Source of the DNA: Clostridium sp. CAG:411
Lineage (GTDB): Bacteria; Bacillota; Clostridia; Lachnospirales; Lachnospiraceae
Assembly (NCBI GenBank): GCA_000437275.1
Contig: FR899675.1
Span: 3,836-47,827 of the forward strand
Reading direction: 5' to 3'
DNA: 43,992 nt
Both the position numbers and the translations under genes were made by a program. The notes below the pieces were generated by a model, which was given only the letters and a program-made list of their open reading frames with translations, had not been told where the DNA came from and did no database searches. Each line of letters opens with the position of its first letter. The stretch's first letter is position 1. Of the stretch, positions 8,320-16,372 are shown piece by piece.

Positions 8320-8444
8320 CAAAAAACGAGAGACTTCACAATCTCTCGTCGAGTTTCCTTCATCACTCGGTCAGTCTTTATTTTACCGTCCTATCAGAAC
8401 CGTCACAGGACACATCCTTGATGAAGAAGAAAAATCCTATTCCT
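8320..8444 (-). ncRNA. Unassigned small RNA or leader with its own promoter and terminator
   Basis: A consensus promoter on the minus strand (see 8451-8479) predicts a start near 8444. The transcript can form a 10-bp closing stem, 8419-8428 with 8356-8365 (CTTCATCA/TGATGAAG core). This encloses a 5-bp hairpin (8407-8411 with 8388-8392) and a possible short GGT/ACC stem. An alternative hairpin (8365-8369 with 8350-8354) competes with the closing stem. An 8-bp stem ends the RNA at 8326-8349, followed by T6. It lies 118 nt upstream of the response regulator gene in the same direction. It could be a free sRNA or an attenuating leader. It does not match any riboswitch consensus I can recall. Confidence 0.6.
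8321..8349 (-). terminator. Intrinsic terminator of the small RNA
   Basis: ACGAGAGA/TCTCTCGT arms (8326-8333 and 8342-8349) with an 8-nt loop, followed on the minus strand by six T (8321-8326). It does not follow any recognised protein gene. Confidence 0.8.
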
Positions 8445-8450
8445 ACCTAT

Positions 8451-8479
8451 ATTATATGGAAATATAATAAAAAAATCAA
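8451..8479 (-). promoter_or_regulatory. Promoter of the small RNA
   Basis: On the minus strand TTGATT (8474-8479) is exactly 17 bp from TATAAT (8451-8456). This is one of the best promoter matches in the window, yet no protein gene follows within 240 nt. Confidence 0.75.
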
Positions 8480-8829
8480 TAATTATCCTAAACTAATTCT
8501 GTTTTCTCTATAATTTAGCAAAATCAACACCGTTTCTCATTTTGTCTTCAAATCCTAATTGCGTAACATTCTTCCCTATCATCTACACAAATCTTCTACC
8601 AAAGTATTCACTATTATAATCCATATTTTAACGTAAAATTGACCCTCCCAAAGTTAAATTTTAACTTTGAGAAGGCCAATTCTTCATAAAATAAACATAT
8701 ACTTTTTTAAATACTTAATTTATACATCACTACAAACGCTGTGTGGATAGATTCTAACAAAACTTAAACTCCATATAAGCACGAAATACTACAGAATACA
8801 AGTAATGCTCCAAAGTACATAAAAACAAC
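8480..8829. other. Gene-free AT-rich stretch
   Basis: No supported gene is seen here. The only structure is the inverted repeat at 8637-8681. Short minus-strand reading frames around 8500-8620 lack a ribosome binding site. Confidence 0.6.
8637..8681. repeat. 45-bp imperfect inverted repeat
   Basis: The left half (AATTGACC, CTCCC, AAAGTTAAA) mirrors the right half (TTTAACTTT, GAGAA, GGCCAATT) with few mismatches. It lies just downstream of the broken small membrane-protein gene on the minus strand. It may be that gene's terminator or a decayed palindromic element. Confidence 0.5.
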
Positions 8830-9155
8830 CTATCTCTTATATCGGGCTTCAATTCTTACATACGCAATCATCATTGCAATCAATAAAATCACCACACCCA
8901 AAATTATAACAAGAAAAATAGGCGAATTTTGTTCGAAAAACAGAAAAGGAATCCCCATAAGTTTCCATATCACGGTCACAATAAACCATAAGATAGTCAC
9001 TGCATTATTATAACGCTTAACATCTTCAACAATGGATGGCTTTACAAAAGTAAAAAACCTACCGCATCACTTGCCTTACGAGAACTAATACCTACTCCTA
9101 AGAAAATGATAGCGACTATACTCCAAAGAATAAATGCAATCATGGTAATCAACAT
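8830..9155 (-). pseudogene. Frameshifted small membrane protein (DUF3784-like)
   Basis: An ATG at 9153-9155 after an AAGGGGAA site opens a frame encoding a membrane helix (MLITMIAFILWSIVAIIFLG) and then SSRKASDAVGF. It runs into a stop at 9042-9044. Reading on in the next frame restores a continuous protein: FTFVKPSIVEDVKRYNNAV, then two more helices, ending VRIEARYKR and TAG at 8830-8832. The pattern GFFTFVKPxxVxDVKxYNxAV is typical of DUF3784-like Firmicute membrane proteins (from memory). The break lies in a run of six T (9052-9057). One more T would restore a 108-residue protein. It may be a pseudogene, a sequencing error, or slippage-dependent expression. Confidence 0.75.
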
Positions 9156-9270
9156 CTTTATTCTATTCCCCTTACTTTTCCCAATTTAATCATCAACACC
9201 AAAAATATTCACATTTTTGCAAATGGAGTTTGACCAAATAAATTCACATACTTAAAATTAGATACTACCA

Positions 9271-9837
9271 TCATTCATTTACTTCTTCTATCAATCTTAA
9301 AATATCATTTTCAGACCATAGTTTATTGGGGAATATCGAAATATCCTCTTTATGCTTTCGTATAATTCTTATAGGCTCAATTGAATTATCATAGACGTGA
9401 AGAATATCACAAATATCTAAAAGATATTTTATGTTTTCCAAAGACTTATAGTATCTTTTAATTATTTTATCTTTATCTACATCATGTCCACCGGATGCTA
9501 CGCGTGCCCTGACTCGTGCTAGATTAATATTAGGATTAACAGTAAGCACAAATATACATTTAATAAAGTATCCTTCTTTTTTGGCTTTTTTCAATATTTC
9601 TAATTTATAGTTAGACGATAACACAGTTTCAAATGTAAAATCCTCTTTTAACTCAATTGACTTATATCGTCTCCTATCCACTAATAATGCCGCATCTTCA
9701 TTACTCATCCCTGTTGCCATCACAATATCATCGGCATTTGTGTATACTCCCACCTTTTCAAAATACTGGGTAATTGTACTTTTCCCCGAACCATTTGGTC
9801 CTGCAAGAACCAAAACCATTGGCTTTCTATTCGACAT
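9271..9837 (-). CDS. Zeta toxin-family P-loop kinase
   Basis: This 188-residue protein resembles the zeta toxins (PF06414), which phosphorylate UDP-N-acetylglucosamine-type precursors and block wall synthesis. Walker A is GPNGSGKST at 13-21. NADDI (34-38) matches the zeta NxD substrate/base motif, and FTFETVLSS matches the conserved E-T region. The start at MSNRKP is chosen because GGAGAGGAG precedes it; a longer frame begins at 9858. It overlaps the upstream small gene by 11 bp, so the two are translationally coupled. Alternatively it is a non-toxic zeta-like nucleotide kinase, common in gut Clostridia. Confidence 0.85.
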   Translation of the reverse strand: MSNRKPMVLVLAGPNGSGKSTITQYFEKVGVYTNADDIVMATGMSNEDAALLVDRRRYKSIELKEDFTFETVLSSNYKLEILKKAKKEGYFIKCIFVLTVNPNINLARVRARVASGGHDVDKDKIIKRYYKSLENIKYLLDICDILHVYDNSIEPIRIIRKHKEDISIFPNKLWSENDILRLIEEVNE

Positions 9838-10060
9838 TTTTCTCCTCTCCATTTGCATATTTCACATAAGCGTTATGAGTTTTTGTATCATATTTTGCTA
9901 CCGGTTTTTTACAAAATTCAGCCTTTGCTACTGCTGCTCTAACCGCCTCTATAGCTCTCTTATCCATTTCTTTATCCGAACAAGAAATATATTGACCTTG
10001 ATCGGCAGAAGAAATCACTTTTACTGAATATTTTTGCAACTTCTTTACTGTAACGCTCAT
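9827..10060 (-). CDS. Small protein upstream of the zeta toxin, putative antitoxin
   Basis: This is a 77-residue basic protein (MSVTVKKLQKYSVKVISS...) with an AGGAGG site before the ATG. It precedes and overlaps the zeta gene, as an antitoxin would. It does not look like classical epsilon, and no DNA-binding fold is obvious. The antitoxin role is inferred from position alone. Its promoter carries a near-perfect palindrome over the -10 box, which suits autoregulation. Confidence 0.7.
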   Translation of the reverse strand: MSVTVKKLQKYSVKVISSADQGQYISCSDKEMDKRAIEAVRAAVAKAEFCKKPVAKYDTKTHNAYVKYANGEEKNVE

Positions 10061-10097
10061 ACAATCATCCTCCTATCATATTTCTAGCTACTTTAGT

Positions 10098-10129
10098 ATT
10101 ATTATATACCATATAATAATTAATTCCAA
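10098..10129 (-). promoter_or_regulatory. Promoter and palindromic operator of the toxin-antitoxin pair
   Basis: On the minus strand TTGGAA (10124-10129) is 17 bp from TATAAT (10101-10106). Perfect 10-bp arms, ATTATTATAT (10098-10107) and ATATAATAAT (10111-10120), overlap the -10 box. This is the layout expected of an autorepressed module. Confidence 0.65.
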
Positions 10130-10263
10130 CCTAAGTGCCTATTTTCAAGCAATTCTACCCCCGATAATTCATCTATAAAAAAACTTTTTTCCTATATATC
10201 AACCAACTTTCCTCATTCAGGATTTAGGAAACAACTCGCACTTTGTAAGATTTTTTAGAAAAA

Positions 10264-10294
10264 AAATCCCGCAAACAAAACGTTTGCGGGATTT
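10264..10294 (-). terminator. Terminator of rplM-rpsI
   Basis: The arms at 10264-10276 and 10282-10294 are perfectly complementary over 13 bp with loop AAAAC. The minus-strand side ends in a long T-run (below 10266). It closes the ribosomal protein operon. Confidence 0.92.
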
Positions 10295-10330
10295 TCTTTA
10301 TATTCTTTAATTTTATAAATTCGCTTTTTA

Positions 10331-10723
10331 TTATCTCTTTGAGAACTGTGGTGCACGACGAGCTGCCTTTAAACCATACTTCTTTCTTTCCTTCATACGA
10401 GGGTCACGAGTTAAGAAGCCTGCTTTCTTAAGTGCTGGTCTGTAATCACCATCAACTGTTAATAATGCACGAGAAATACCATGTCTGATTGCTCCAGCCT
10501 GACCTGTGAAACCACCACCACGAACGTTTACTAATACGTCATATTTATCAGCTGTTTCTGTTAATACAAGTGGTTGACGAACGATAAGCTTTAATGTCTC
10601 AAGACCGAAATACTCATCCATATCCTTCTTATTGATTGTAACCTTACCTGTACCTGGTACTAAATATACTCTAGCGATACTCTTTTTTCTTCTACCTGTT
10701 CCGTAAAATTTTGAACTAGCCAA
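10331..10723 (-). CDS. rpsI: Small ribosomal subunit protein uS9
   Basis: This 130-residue ribosomal protein shows the family start YGTGRRKKSIARV, the GGGFTGQAGAIRHGISRAL core and the C-terminal basic tail ending APQFSKR that reaches the ribosomal P-site. Its length is normal. It follows rplM by 28 bp, the standard order in bacteria, and is terminated by the hairpin at 10264-10294. Confidence 0.98.
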   Translation of the reverse strand: MASSKFYGTGRRKKSIARVYLVPGTGKVTINKKDMDEYFGLETLKLIVRQPLVLTETADKYDVLVNVRGGGFTGQAGAIRHGISRALLTVDGDYRPALKKAGFLTRDPRMKERKKYGLKAARRAPQFSKR

Positions 10724-10751
10724 TGTTACTTCCTCCTTTCAAATCCGTTTA

Positions 10752-11192
10752 TTAATATCTCTTAGCGATTTCTAAAACTTCTGGTTTCTGAGCTGCATGG
10801 TCATGTTCTGGTCCAGCATAAACATGTAATTTTGTCAACATGCTTCTTCCTAATGGTCCCTTTGGTAACATACCCTTTACAGCAAGAGTAATAACATTCT
10901 CAGGTTTCTTTTCTAACATCTCTTTTAATGTAGTTTCTTTCATTCCACCTACATAATCTGAATGATGATAGTAAATCTTCTGATCTAATTTCTTACCACT
11001 TACCTTAATCTTATCAGCGTTTACTACGATAACGTAATCGCCTGTATCAATATGAGGTGTATATGTTGGCTTATTCTTACCTCTTAACACCTTTGCAATT
11101 TCTGAAGCTAAACGTCCTAATGTTTGATCTGCAGCATCTACTACATACCATTTTCTTTCAACCGATGCTGTACTAGCCATATAACTTTTCAT
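10752..11192 (-). CDS. rplM: Large ribosomal subunit protein uL13
   Basis: This 146-residue protein has the conserved WYVVDAADQTLGRLAS start, HIDTGDYVIVVNADKI, and MLPKGPLGR. The start MKSYMAS is chosen because AAGGAGGAAAACC precedes it; an in-frame extension to 11219 covers that site. It is the first gene of the rplM-rpsI operon, behind a consensus promoter and a leader of about 115 nt. Confidence 0.97.
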   Translation of the reverse strand: MKSYMASTASVERKWYVVDAADQTLGRLASEIAKVLRGKNKPTYTPHIDTGDYVIVVNADKIKVSGKKLDQKIYYHHSDYVGGMKETTLKEMLEKKPENVITLAVKGMLPKGPLGRSMLTKLHVYAGPEHDHAAQKPEVLEIAKRY

Positions 11193-11310
11193 TGGTTTTC
11201 CTCCTTGTAATATATCCAAATGAAATATCTATTCATTTAACACTATCTGCAACATAGTCTCTCATGCTATTACCGGGGCTTTGGCTTAAGCATTCTTAGA
11301 CGTATCACAT
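11193..11310 (-). promoter_or_regulatory. rplM leader, possible L13 autoregulatory region
   Basis: The untranslated leader from the predicted start near 11310 can form small hairpins, such as AAATGAA/TTTCATTT at about 11220-11240. L13 leaders are known in Firmicutes, but I cannot confirm that this one matches. Confidence 0.35.
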
Positions 11311-11316
11311 TTTCCT

Positions 11317-11345
11317 ATTATACCGCTTAAAAGAATACTTGTCAA
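11317..11345 (-). promoter_or_regulatory. Promoter of rplM-rpsI
   Basis: On the minus strand TTGACA (11340-11345) is 17 bp from TATAAT (11317-11322), a perfect sigma-A consensus in both hexamers. Confidence 0.9.
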
Positions 11346-11682
11346 TAAATTTTTGAATAAAAATCAGGGAACACCTCTCTCTTCTCCTTACAAAACATTA
11401 TGGCAATCATTCCACTTCACATTAACGCAAATCTCGCCATTTCACCCACATAAAACGAGAAAATTATTCACAACACGCAAATCCTTTACTTTGTTTGTAT
11501 TTTTTGTAATTTTTTATTATAATTTCCTTATATATAAGTATTCATAATTAAGATGTCGAAAGTCTTTGTTTTCTGTAAATTTTTTACAGATATTTCTTAG
11601 CTATATTTGCACCAGCTTGGTGCGAACTTTCTTTTGATGTTTTAATTATAATAGAATAGAAGATATTCGGGGGGATTTTTTT
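11346..11682. promoter_or_regulatory. Leader region of the EIIC-EAL gene with two hairpins
   Basis: No protein gene is supported in this stretch. On the plus strand TCTGTAA/TTACAGA (11572-11578 and 11584-11590) and GCACCA/TGGTGC (11609-11614 and 11618-11623) form hairpins. A TATAAT box lies at 11647-11652, about 30 bp before the start, without a good -35. The GCACCA palindrome is placed where an activator could replace the missing -35 contact. Confidence 0.4.
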
Positions 11683-13758
11683 ATGAGGGAGCGACTTAAA
11701 GCAATTATATTTAAAATTGAAAAAATATATTTTCTCAATGTGGTTCGGCATGGTTTGGTCATGTTGATTCCTTTAATTTTAATTGGTGGTACTGCAAGTG
11801 CATTATTGAACCTTCCAATTCCACAGTACCAAGCCTTTATCACTTCTGCACATTTTCGTTGGATACATACTTTATTGTCTGTTTCCTATGCAGGAACTTT
11901 TGGATTATTTTCCATGGCACTTGTCATTACGACCAGTCTTAGTTTTGCTATGGAAAAGAATGAAACACCTGATAAAATTGCAAATTATATTATTATTGCA
12001 TTGCTATCCTATGGTGTACAGCTTAACATGATTTCATCTGATTTTAAAACTACGGATTTAGGAGTAACTGGCTGTTTTACTGCCCTGTTTGTTTCTATTC
12101 TTTCCTGCTATATGTATGATTTTCTAAAAAGGAAACCCATATTTCAATTTACCAATCAAACTTCTGCAATGGAAGGAATTTGCACAAATGCAATCCAAGG
12201 AATTGTCCCCGGTGGCATCATCGTTTTCTTCTTTGCCGCCTGCACCTTACTTTTACACCACTTTTTCGGTGTTAGTAATATTAATCAATTGGTTTCCAAT
12301 CTGCTATGCAACTTTTTTGATGATTTGAACCAACCTTTTATTGCAGGTCTGCTTTATACAATTTCCTTACACGTTTTTTGGATTTTTGGTTTTCATGGCA
12401 GTCATATCATGGAATCTGTTGCACTGAACAATTTTCAAGTCGGTGATTCAGGGGCTATTTTCAGTAAAAGCTTCTTTGATACCTTCATTGTAATGGGAGG
12501 CTGCGGTACTACAATTTGTGTATTACTTGCTCTACTTTTATTTTTCCGAAAAGATCGTCTGGGAACGATTGCAAAATTTGCACTCCCTACTGTTCTTTTT
12601 AATGTAAATGAAATGTTAAACTTTGGTCTTCCTATTGTGCTAAATCCAATTTTAGCTATTCCATTTTTAGTAACACCAGTTTTATGCTATTGTATTTCTT
12701 ATGGTGCTGCTGTTATTGGCTTTCTTCCGAGAGTTACACACGAGGTTACTTGGACTACCCCCGTATTAATCAGCGGTTATTCTGCTACTGGTTCTATTAA
12801 TGGAACAATCGTACAGCTTGCCTGTATTATTCTTGGTATTTTTATTTATTTACCATTTTTACATTATCATAAAAGATTTCAGGAAATCTGTGCAAAAGAA
12901 CAATTACAAGAAATTATTAAGATTTTACAGCAAATGGAGGAGGATAATGAACAGCCCGATTTTCTAAGCCGTTCTGACCGTCTTGGGGTAACCTCACGTA
13001 TGCTGCTTCAGGATTTAAAGCTTGCAATTAAGCAAAAAGGTTTATTTCTCTTATACCAACCGCAAGTCAATGAGAAAAATATTTGCCTTGGTGCAGAAGC
13101 CTTGCTTCGTTGGAAGCATCCCGTATATGGGTTTATATATCCGCCATTTATCATTTATTTGGCAAAGTCTGGTGGCATATTGCCAGAACTAGAAACCTTA
13201 CTTTTTGACATGGCTGGAAATGCTATTCAGCAGATACAAAATTGCTATGAAAAGGATTTTAAGATTTCTGTAAATATTACTGCAAAATCTCTACTTTGGG
13301 ATATTGAAACTTGTATCCACGACTGTTTAGAGAAATACCATATTCCTGCCAACAGACTATGGTTAGAAATCACAGAACAGGATGTGCTTTCCAATTCCAA
13401 TCAAGTCATTGATAAATTAAACCGTCTCAAATCTTTAGGACATACCTTGTTAATTGATGACTTTGGAATGGGACATACCTCTCTCATCTATTTGCAGTCA
13501 AATTATTTTAATGTAGTAAAATTGGATGGTTCGCTAGTGAAAAAAATGTTAAGCTCCGATACCAATCAAAAAATTATTTCTTCTATTGTAAAACTTGGAA
13601 AAGAACTCGACATAGACGTTATTGCAGAATATGTAGAAAATAAAGCACAGCAGACAAAACTTTTAGAATTGGGTTGCAGACATTATCAAGGCTATTTATA
13701 TGAAAAACCAATTCCACTAAAGGAATTTATTACTTTCATCAACAAAAATCAAATATAA
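11683..13758 (+). CDS. PTS EIIC-EAL fusion: sugar permease domain joined to a c-di-GMP phosphodiesterase
   Basis: This 691-residue protein has an N-terminal EIIC permease domain of the cellobiose/lactose group (about 20-405, around ten helices; FHGSHIMESVAL and NEMLNFGLPIVLNP are typical). It is followed by a cytosolic linker (about 405-440) and an EAL domain (about 440-690). The EAL motif E472-A473-L474 is intact. Other catalytic-type residues are in place: VNITAKS, EITEQD, DDFGMGHTS and AEYVENKAQ. No EIIA or EIIB is nearby, so the permease half may act as a sugar sensor controlling c-di-GMP breakdown. Similar fusions are known in Clostridioides difficile. The start follows a GGGGGG site. 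Confidence 0.92.
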   Translation: MRERLKAIIFKIEKIYFLNVVRHGLVMLIPLILIGGTASALLNLPIPQYQAFITSAHFRWIHTLLSVSYAGTFGLFSMALVITTSLSFAMEKNETPDKIANYIIIALLSYGVQLNMISSDFKTTDLGVTGCFTALFVSILSCYMYDFLKRKPIFQFTNQTSAMEGICTNAIQGIVPGGIIVFFFAACTLLLHHFFGVSNINQLVSNLLCNFFDDLNQPFIAGLLYTISLHVFWIFGFHGSHIMESVALNNFQVGDSGAIFSKSFFDTFIVMGGCGTTICVLLALLLFFRKDRLGTIAKFALPTVLFNVNEMLNFGLPIVLNPILAIPFLVTPVLCYCISYGAAVIGFLPRVTHEVTWTTPVLISGYSATGSINGTIVQLACIILGIFIYLPFLHYHKRFQEICAKEQLQEIIKILQQMEEDNEQPDFLSRSDRLGVTSRMLLQDLKLAIKQKGLFLLYQPQVNEKNICLGAEALLRWKHPVYGFIYPPFIIYLAKSGGILPELETLLFDMAGNAIQQIQNCYEKDFKISVNITAKSLLWDIETCIHDCLEKYHIPANRLWLEITEQDVLSNSNQVIDKLNRLKSLGHTLLIDDFGMGHTSLIYLQSNYFNVVKLDGSLVKKMLSSDTNQKIISSIVKLGKELDIDVIAEYVENKAQQTKLLELGCRHYQGYLYEKPIPLKEFITFINKNQI

Positions 13759-13780
13759 ATTTCGTACAACACTTTACCAA

Positions 13781-13831
13781 AAAGGAGCCTTTCCAATGCT
13801 TGTCACACGGCATTAGAAAAGCTCCTTTTTT
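13781..13831. terminator. Bidirectional terminator between the EIIC-EAL and thiolase genes
   Basis: AAAGGAGC and CAATGC in the left arm (13781-13799) pair with GCATT and GCTCCTTT in the right arm (13810-13828), with T-rich flanks on both strands. Confidence 0.85.
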
Positions 13832-13840
13832 TCTCATTTT

Positions 13841-14680
13841 TTATTCTTCATAATCATCTAAAAAATTATATCGTTCTTCTCCTCGATGATATCCAATCAG
13901 AGTATTTAGATTCACATCATGTACGCTCCGAAAAATATTTCTGTCAATCACATCACTGGTTGCTCGTAATTGTTTTATCAATTGCTTCATTTCCTGACGT
14001 TTTGATTCGCCAATACCATCTCCACTGTCAGAAATCTGTTCTGTAAAACGACAGGCGCATTGCAAGAATTCCAATTGATTATACACCTTCCAGTTTATAA
14101 TATCTGCTTCTTTAATAAGATACATCGGACGTATCAATTCCATTCCCTGAAAATTTGTACTGTGCAGTTTCGGCATCATAGTCTGTATCTGTCCACCATA
14201 CATCATTCCCATAAGAATTGTCTCAATAACATCATCAAAATGATGTCCCAGTGCAATTTTATTACAGCCGAGCTTCTGCGCATTTTTATATAAATGCCCT
14301 CTTCGCATACGTGCGCAAAGGTAACAAGGATTTCCCTCTACAATCCCATGTACGATATCAAAAATATCCGTTTTAAATATATCTAACGGCACCCCTAACA
14401 TTTCTGCATTATCGAGCATTTTCTGTCTATTCTTTTCACTATATCCTGGGTCCATAGCCAAAAATTTTAATTCAAAATCCATTTTTCCATGCCGCTTTAC
14501 TTCCTGCATCAATTTTGCTAAAAGCATGGAATCCTTTCCACCAGAAATACATACCGCAATTTTGTCACCGTCTTTTATCAATTGATACTCCTGAATACCA
14601 CGAATAAACGGTCTCCAAATGGACTTTCTATAACGTTTTATAATACTTCTTTCTACTTCCTTACAACGTTCTACATTCAT
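13841..14680 (-). CDS. TtcA/TilS-family ATP-pyrophosphatase, probable tRNA thiolase
   Basis: This 279-residue protein has the PP-loop ATP-binding motif (SGGKDSMLLAKL at about 45-56) and metal-type cysteines in NPCYLCARMRRG and LQCACRF. The GHHFDD motif and the cysteine layout match TtcA-type tRNA 2-thiocytidine synthases, which use an iron-sulfur cluster to thiolate C32 of some tRNAs. It activates the target base by adenylation. A related Firmicute subgroup has no tested function, so the substrate is inferred. It follows the sensor kinase gene by 36 bp on the same strand and could be co-transcribed. Confidence 0.82.
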   Translation of the reverse strand: MNVERCKEVERSIIKRYRKSIWRPFIRGIQEYQLIKDGDKIAVCISGGKDSMLLAKLMQEVKRHGKMDFELKFLAMDPGYSEKNRQKMLDNAEMLGVPLDIFKTDIFDIVHGIVEGNPCYLCARMRRGHLYKNAQKLGCNKIALGHHFDDVIETILMGMMYGGQIQTMMPKLHSTNFQGMELIRPMYLIKEADIINWKVYNQLEFLQCACRFTEQISDSGDGIGESKRQEMKQLIKQLRATSDVIDRNIFRSVHDVNLNTLIGYHRGEERYNFLDDYEE

Positions 14681-14716
14681 CTGTTTCTTCCTTTTTTATT
14701 TTTGTGTCAACAAATT

Positions 14717-16366
14717 TTATTTCTTTCCACATTTACTTCTATCCATGGAAACCCAAAACTCTACACCTGGTGTTTTATTTTCACACCCATATTTAAACCC
14801 ATGCAAATCCAACATATATTTTACAATGGTAAGTCCTAATCCTGTACTTCGGATACGGCTTTTATCCTCTATTTGTACCTTCTGGTATCCATCCCAGATA
14901 TGTTTTCGTAAAGCTTCTGGAATCTCTGGTCCATTGTTATAGAAGGATAAATATATCTTTTCTTTTTCCTCCTGTATGTTTATCCTAACTATACCATGCT
15001 CTGGTGCGTGTTTTATCGCATTTCCAAGCAAATTGGAAATCACTTTATGCATGCAGGCTAAGTCTCCATTGATAAAACATCCTTTCAAGCCTTCCAGCTC
15101 TAATGTAATATCCTTTTCATTATAAAAAGATTCATACTGTTTTGCAATGGCTTGTACAAATTCTACTAACTGAATTTCTTCCCGATCTAACTCATACCCT
15201 TCTGTCTCCATTCTTGACAACTCCAGCATATCCAAAACGAGCTGATTCATCTCTGCTGTCTCTTGTGTAATCGTTTCTAAATATTCCTGCTGCCGTTGTT
15301 TATCCTCCTGATAACGAAGTCCCTCACAATACCCCTGTATAATACTGATTGGTGTTTTCAATTCATGTGCAATCGCTCTCGTCAACATCTTTTGATTCCA
15401 GTTCCAATTTTCCTGCTTTGCAAAAATCAGATGCATAACTACATAAACAATACTTGCTGTCAAAATATAGAATAAAATCAATACAAGATAAATAAACCAT
15501 AACTGTTGTACTGCTTTTTTTAATGGTTTTCCAGAAAAATAATACTTTACTGCCGTAGTTTTTCCTGTCTTAACCGTTCCTGCAAATGTCACCTGAAAGA
15601 AATTATGATTCTTCCCCTTTTTTTGATCAGATACCACTGCCTGCTGATCTGTAAAATATGCTTCCGACGAAATGGTAACATTGGTAGGACTTTTCTTTGT
15701 TCCACTCTTTGTCGGTTTCAGCGTCTTTTCATATAACTGCACATAGTCCTCTATTCCCTGATCATTTAAAACTTTATTTTTCTCTTTGCTCTCCCACTTT
15801 TTTCCTTTTGCATTCGCTGTCGGTGCTATTACCTGAATCTGTTCAGGTATCAAAAACAGCCCATCCACCGTTCCATTTGCTATAACTACAGCATCTTCAT
15901 TTTCTTCATAGATTTCTCTTATTTCAGTAATTTCCTGTTTCGTTAAATACGAATCTAACAATAACATTTCCTGTTGTGTTTCTTCATAAATGGTATCTCC
16001 ATCTTCATCCTGAAAACTGTCATAATAATGAAAAAATACGGTACTTCCTCTTTTTAAAACTGTTTTTTGTTCTTCCTTGCATTCATAATATAACCCGATA
16101 TCATTTTGTTCCACAGTATCATAAAGCTGCGACAGTTCTAACGCAGCTAAATATGTACTTTCTTCTTCTGTCAAATAAGACGAAGCAATCGTATCCAGCT
16201 TTTTTTTACTGCTCTTTTCCAATTTCGTTAGACGAGACTGCATATCCTTTTGAATGGCTTTTTCATTCAGTGCCGTTACTCCGATAACGCTCAACGAAAA
16301 ACATAGGCTTAATATCACTCCAATCAGTGCATATAAGCGTCCTTTATATGGTATCCCATTTTTCAT
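14717..16366 (-). CDS. Membrane sensor histidine kinase with a large extracellular domain
   Basis: This 549-residue kinase has two membrane helices (about 11-32 and 288-315) with an extracellular region of about 255 residues between them. The HisKA His is in IAHELKTPISII (H334), and HATPase_c shows NLLGNAIKHAPEHG and GLGLTIVKYML. There is no clear HAMP domain. The extracellular domain is rich in charged residues and has no family I recognise. It lies 6 bp after its regulator gene. The nearby secreted-repeat protein and tRNA enzyme give no clear signal for its ligand. Confidence 0.92.
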   Translation of the reverse strand: MKNGIPYKGRLYALIGVILSLCFSLSVIGVTALNEKAIQKDMQSRLTKLEKSSKKKLDTIASSYLTEEESTYLAALELSQLYDTVEQNDIGLYYECKEEQKTVLKRGSTVFFHYYDSFQDEDGDTIYEETQQEMLLLDSYLTKQEITEIREIYEENEDAVVIANGTVDGLFLIPEQIQVIAPTANAKGKKWESKEKNKVLNDQGIEDYVQLYEKTLKPTKSGTKKSPTNVTISSEAYFTDQQAVVSDQKKGKNHNFFQVTFAGTVKTGKTTAVKYYFSGKPLKKAVQQLWFIYLVLILFYILTASIVYVVMHLIFAKQENWNWNQKMLTRAIAHELKTPISIIQGYCEGLRYQEDKQRQQEYLETITQETAEMNQLVLDMLELSRMETEGYELDREEIQLVEFVQAIAKQYESFYNEKDITLELEGLKGCFINGDLACMHKVISNLLGNAIKHAPEHGIVRINIQEEKEKIYLSFYNNGPEIPEALRKHIWDGYQKVQIEDKSRIRSTGLGLTIVKYMLDLHGFKYGCENKTPGVEFWVSMDRSKCGKK

Positions 16367-16372
16367 ATGGTC

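Noticed and set aside
8504..8628. Minus-strand stretch MDYNSEYFGRRFV, stop, then a 24-codon frame
   Set aside because: No ribosome binding site, an in-frame stop and no family match; at most a gene relic.
11353..11547. 64-codon plus-strand open frame in the rplM/EIIC-EAL spacer
   Set aside because: It starts without a ribosome binding site, its composition is biased, and it resembles no protein family.
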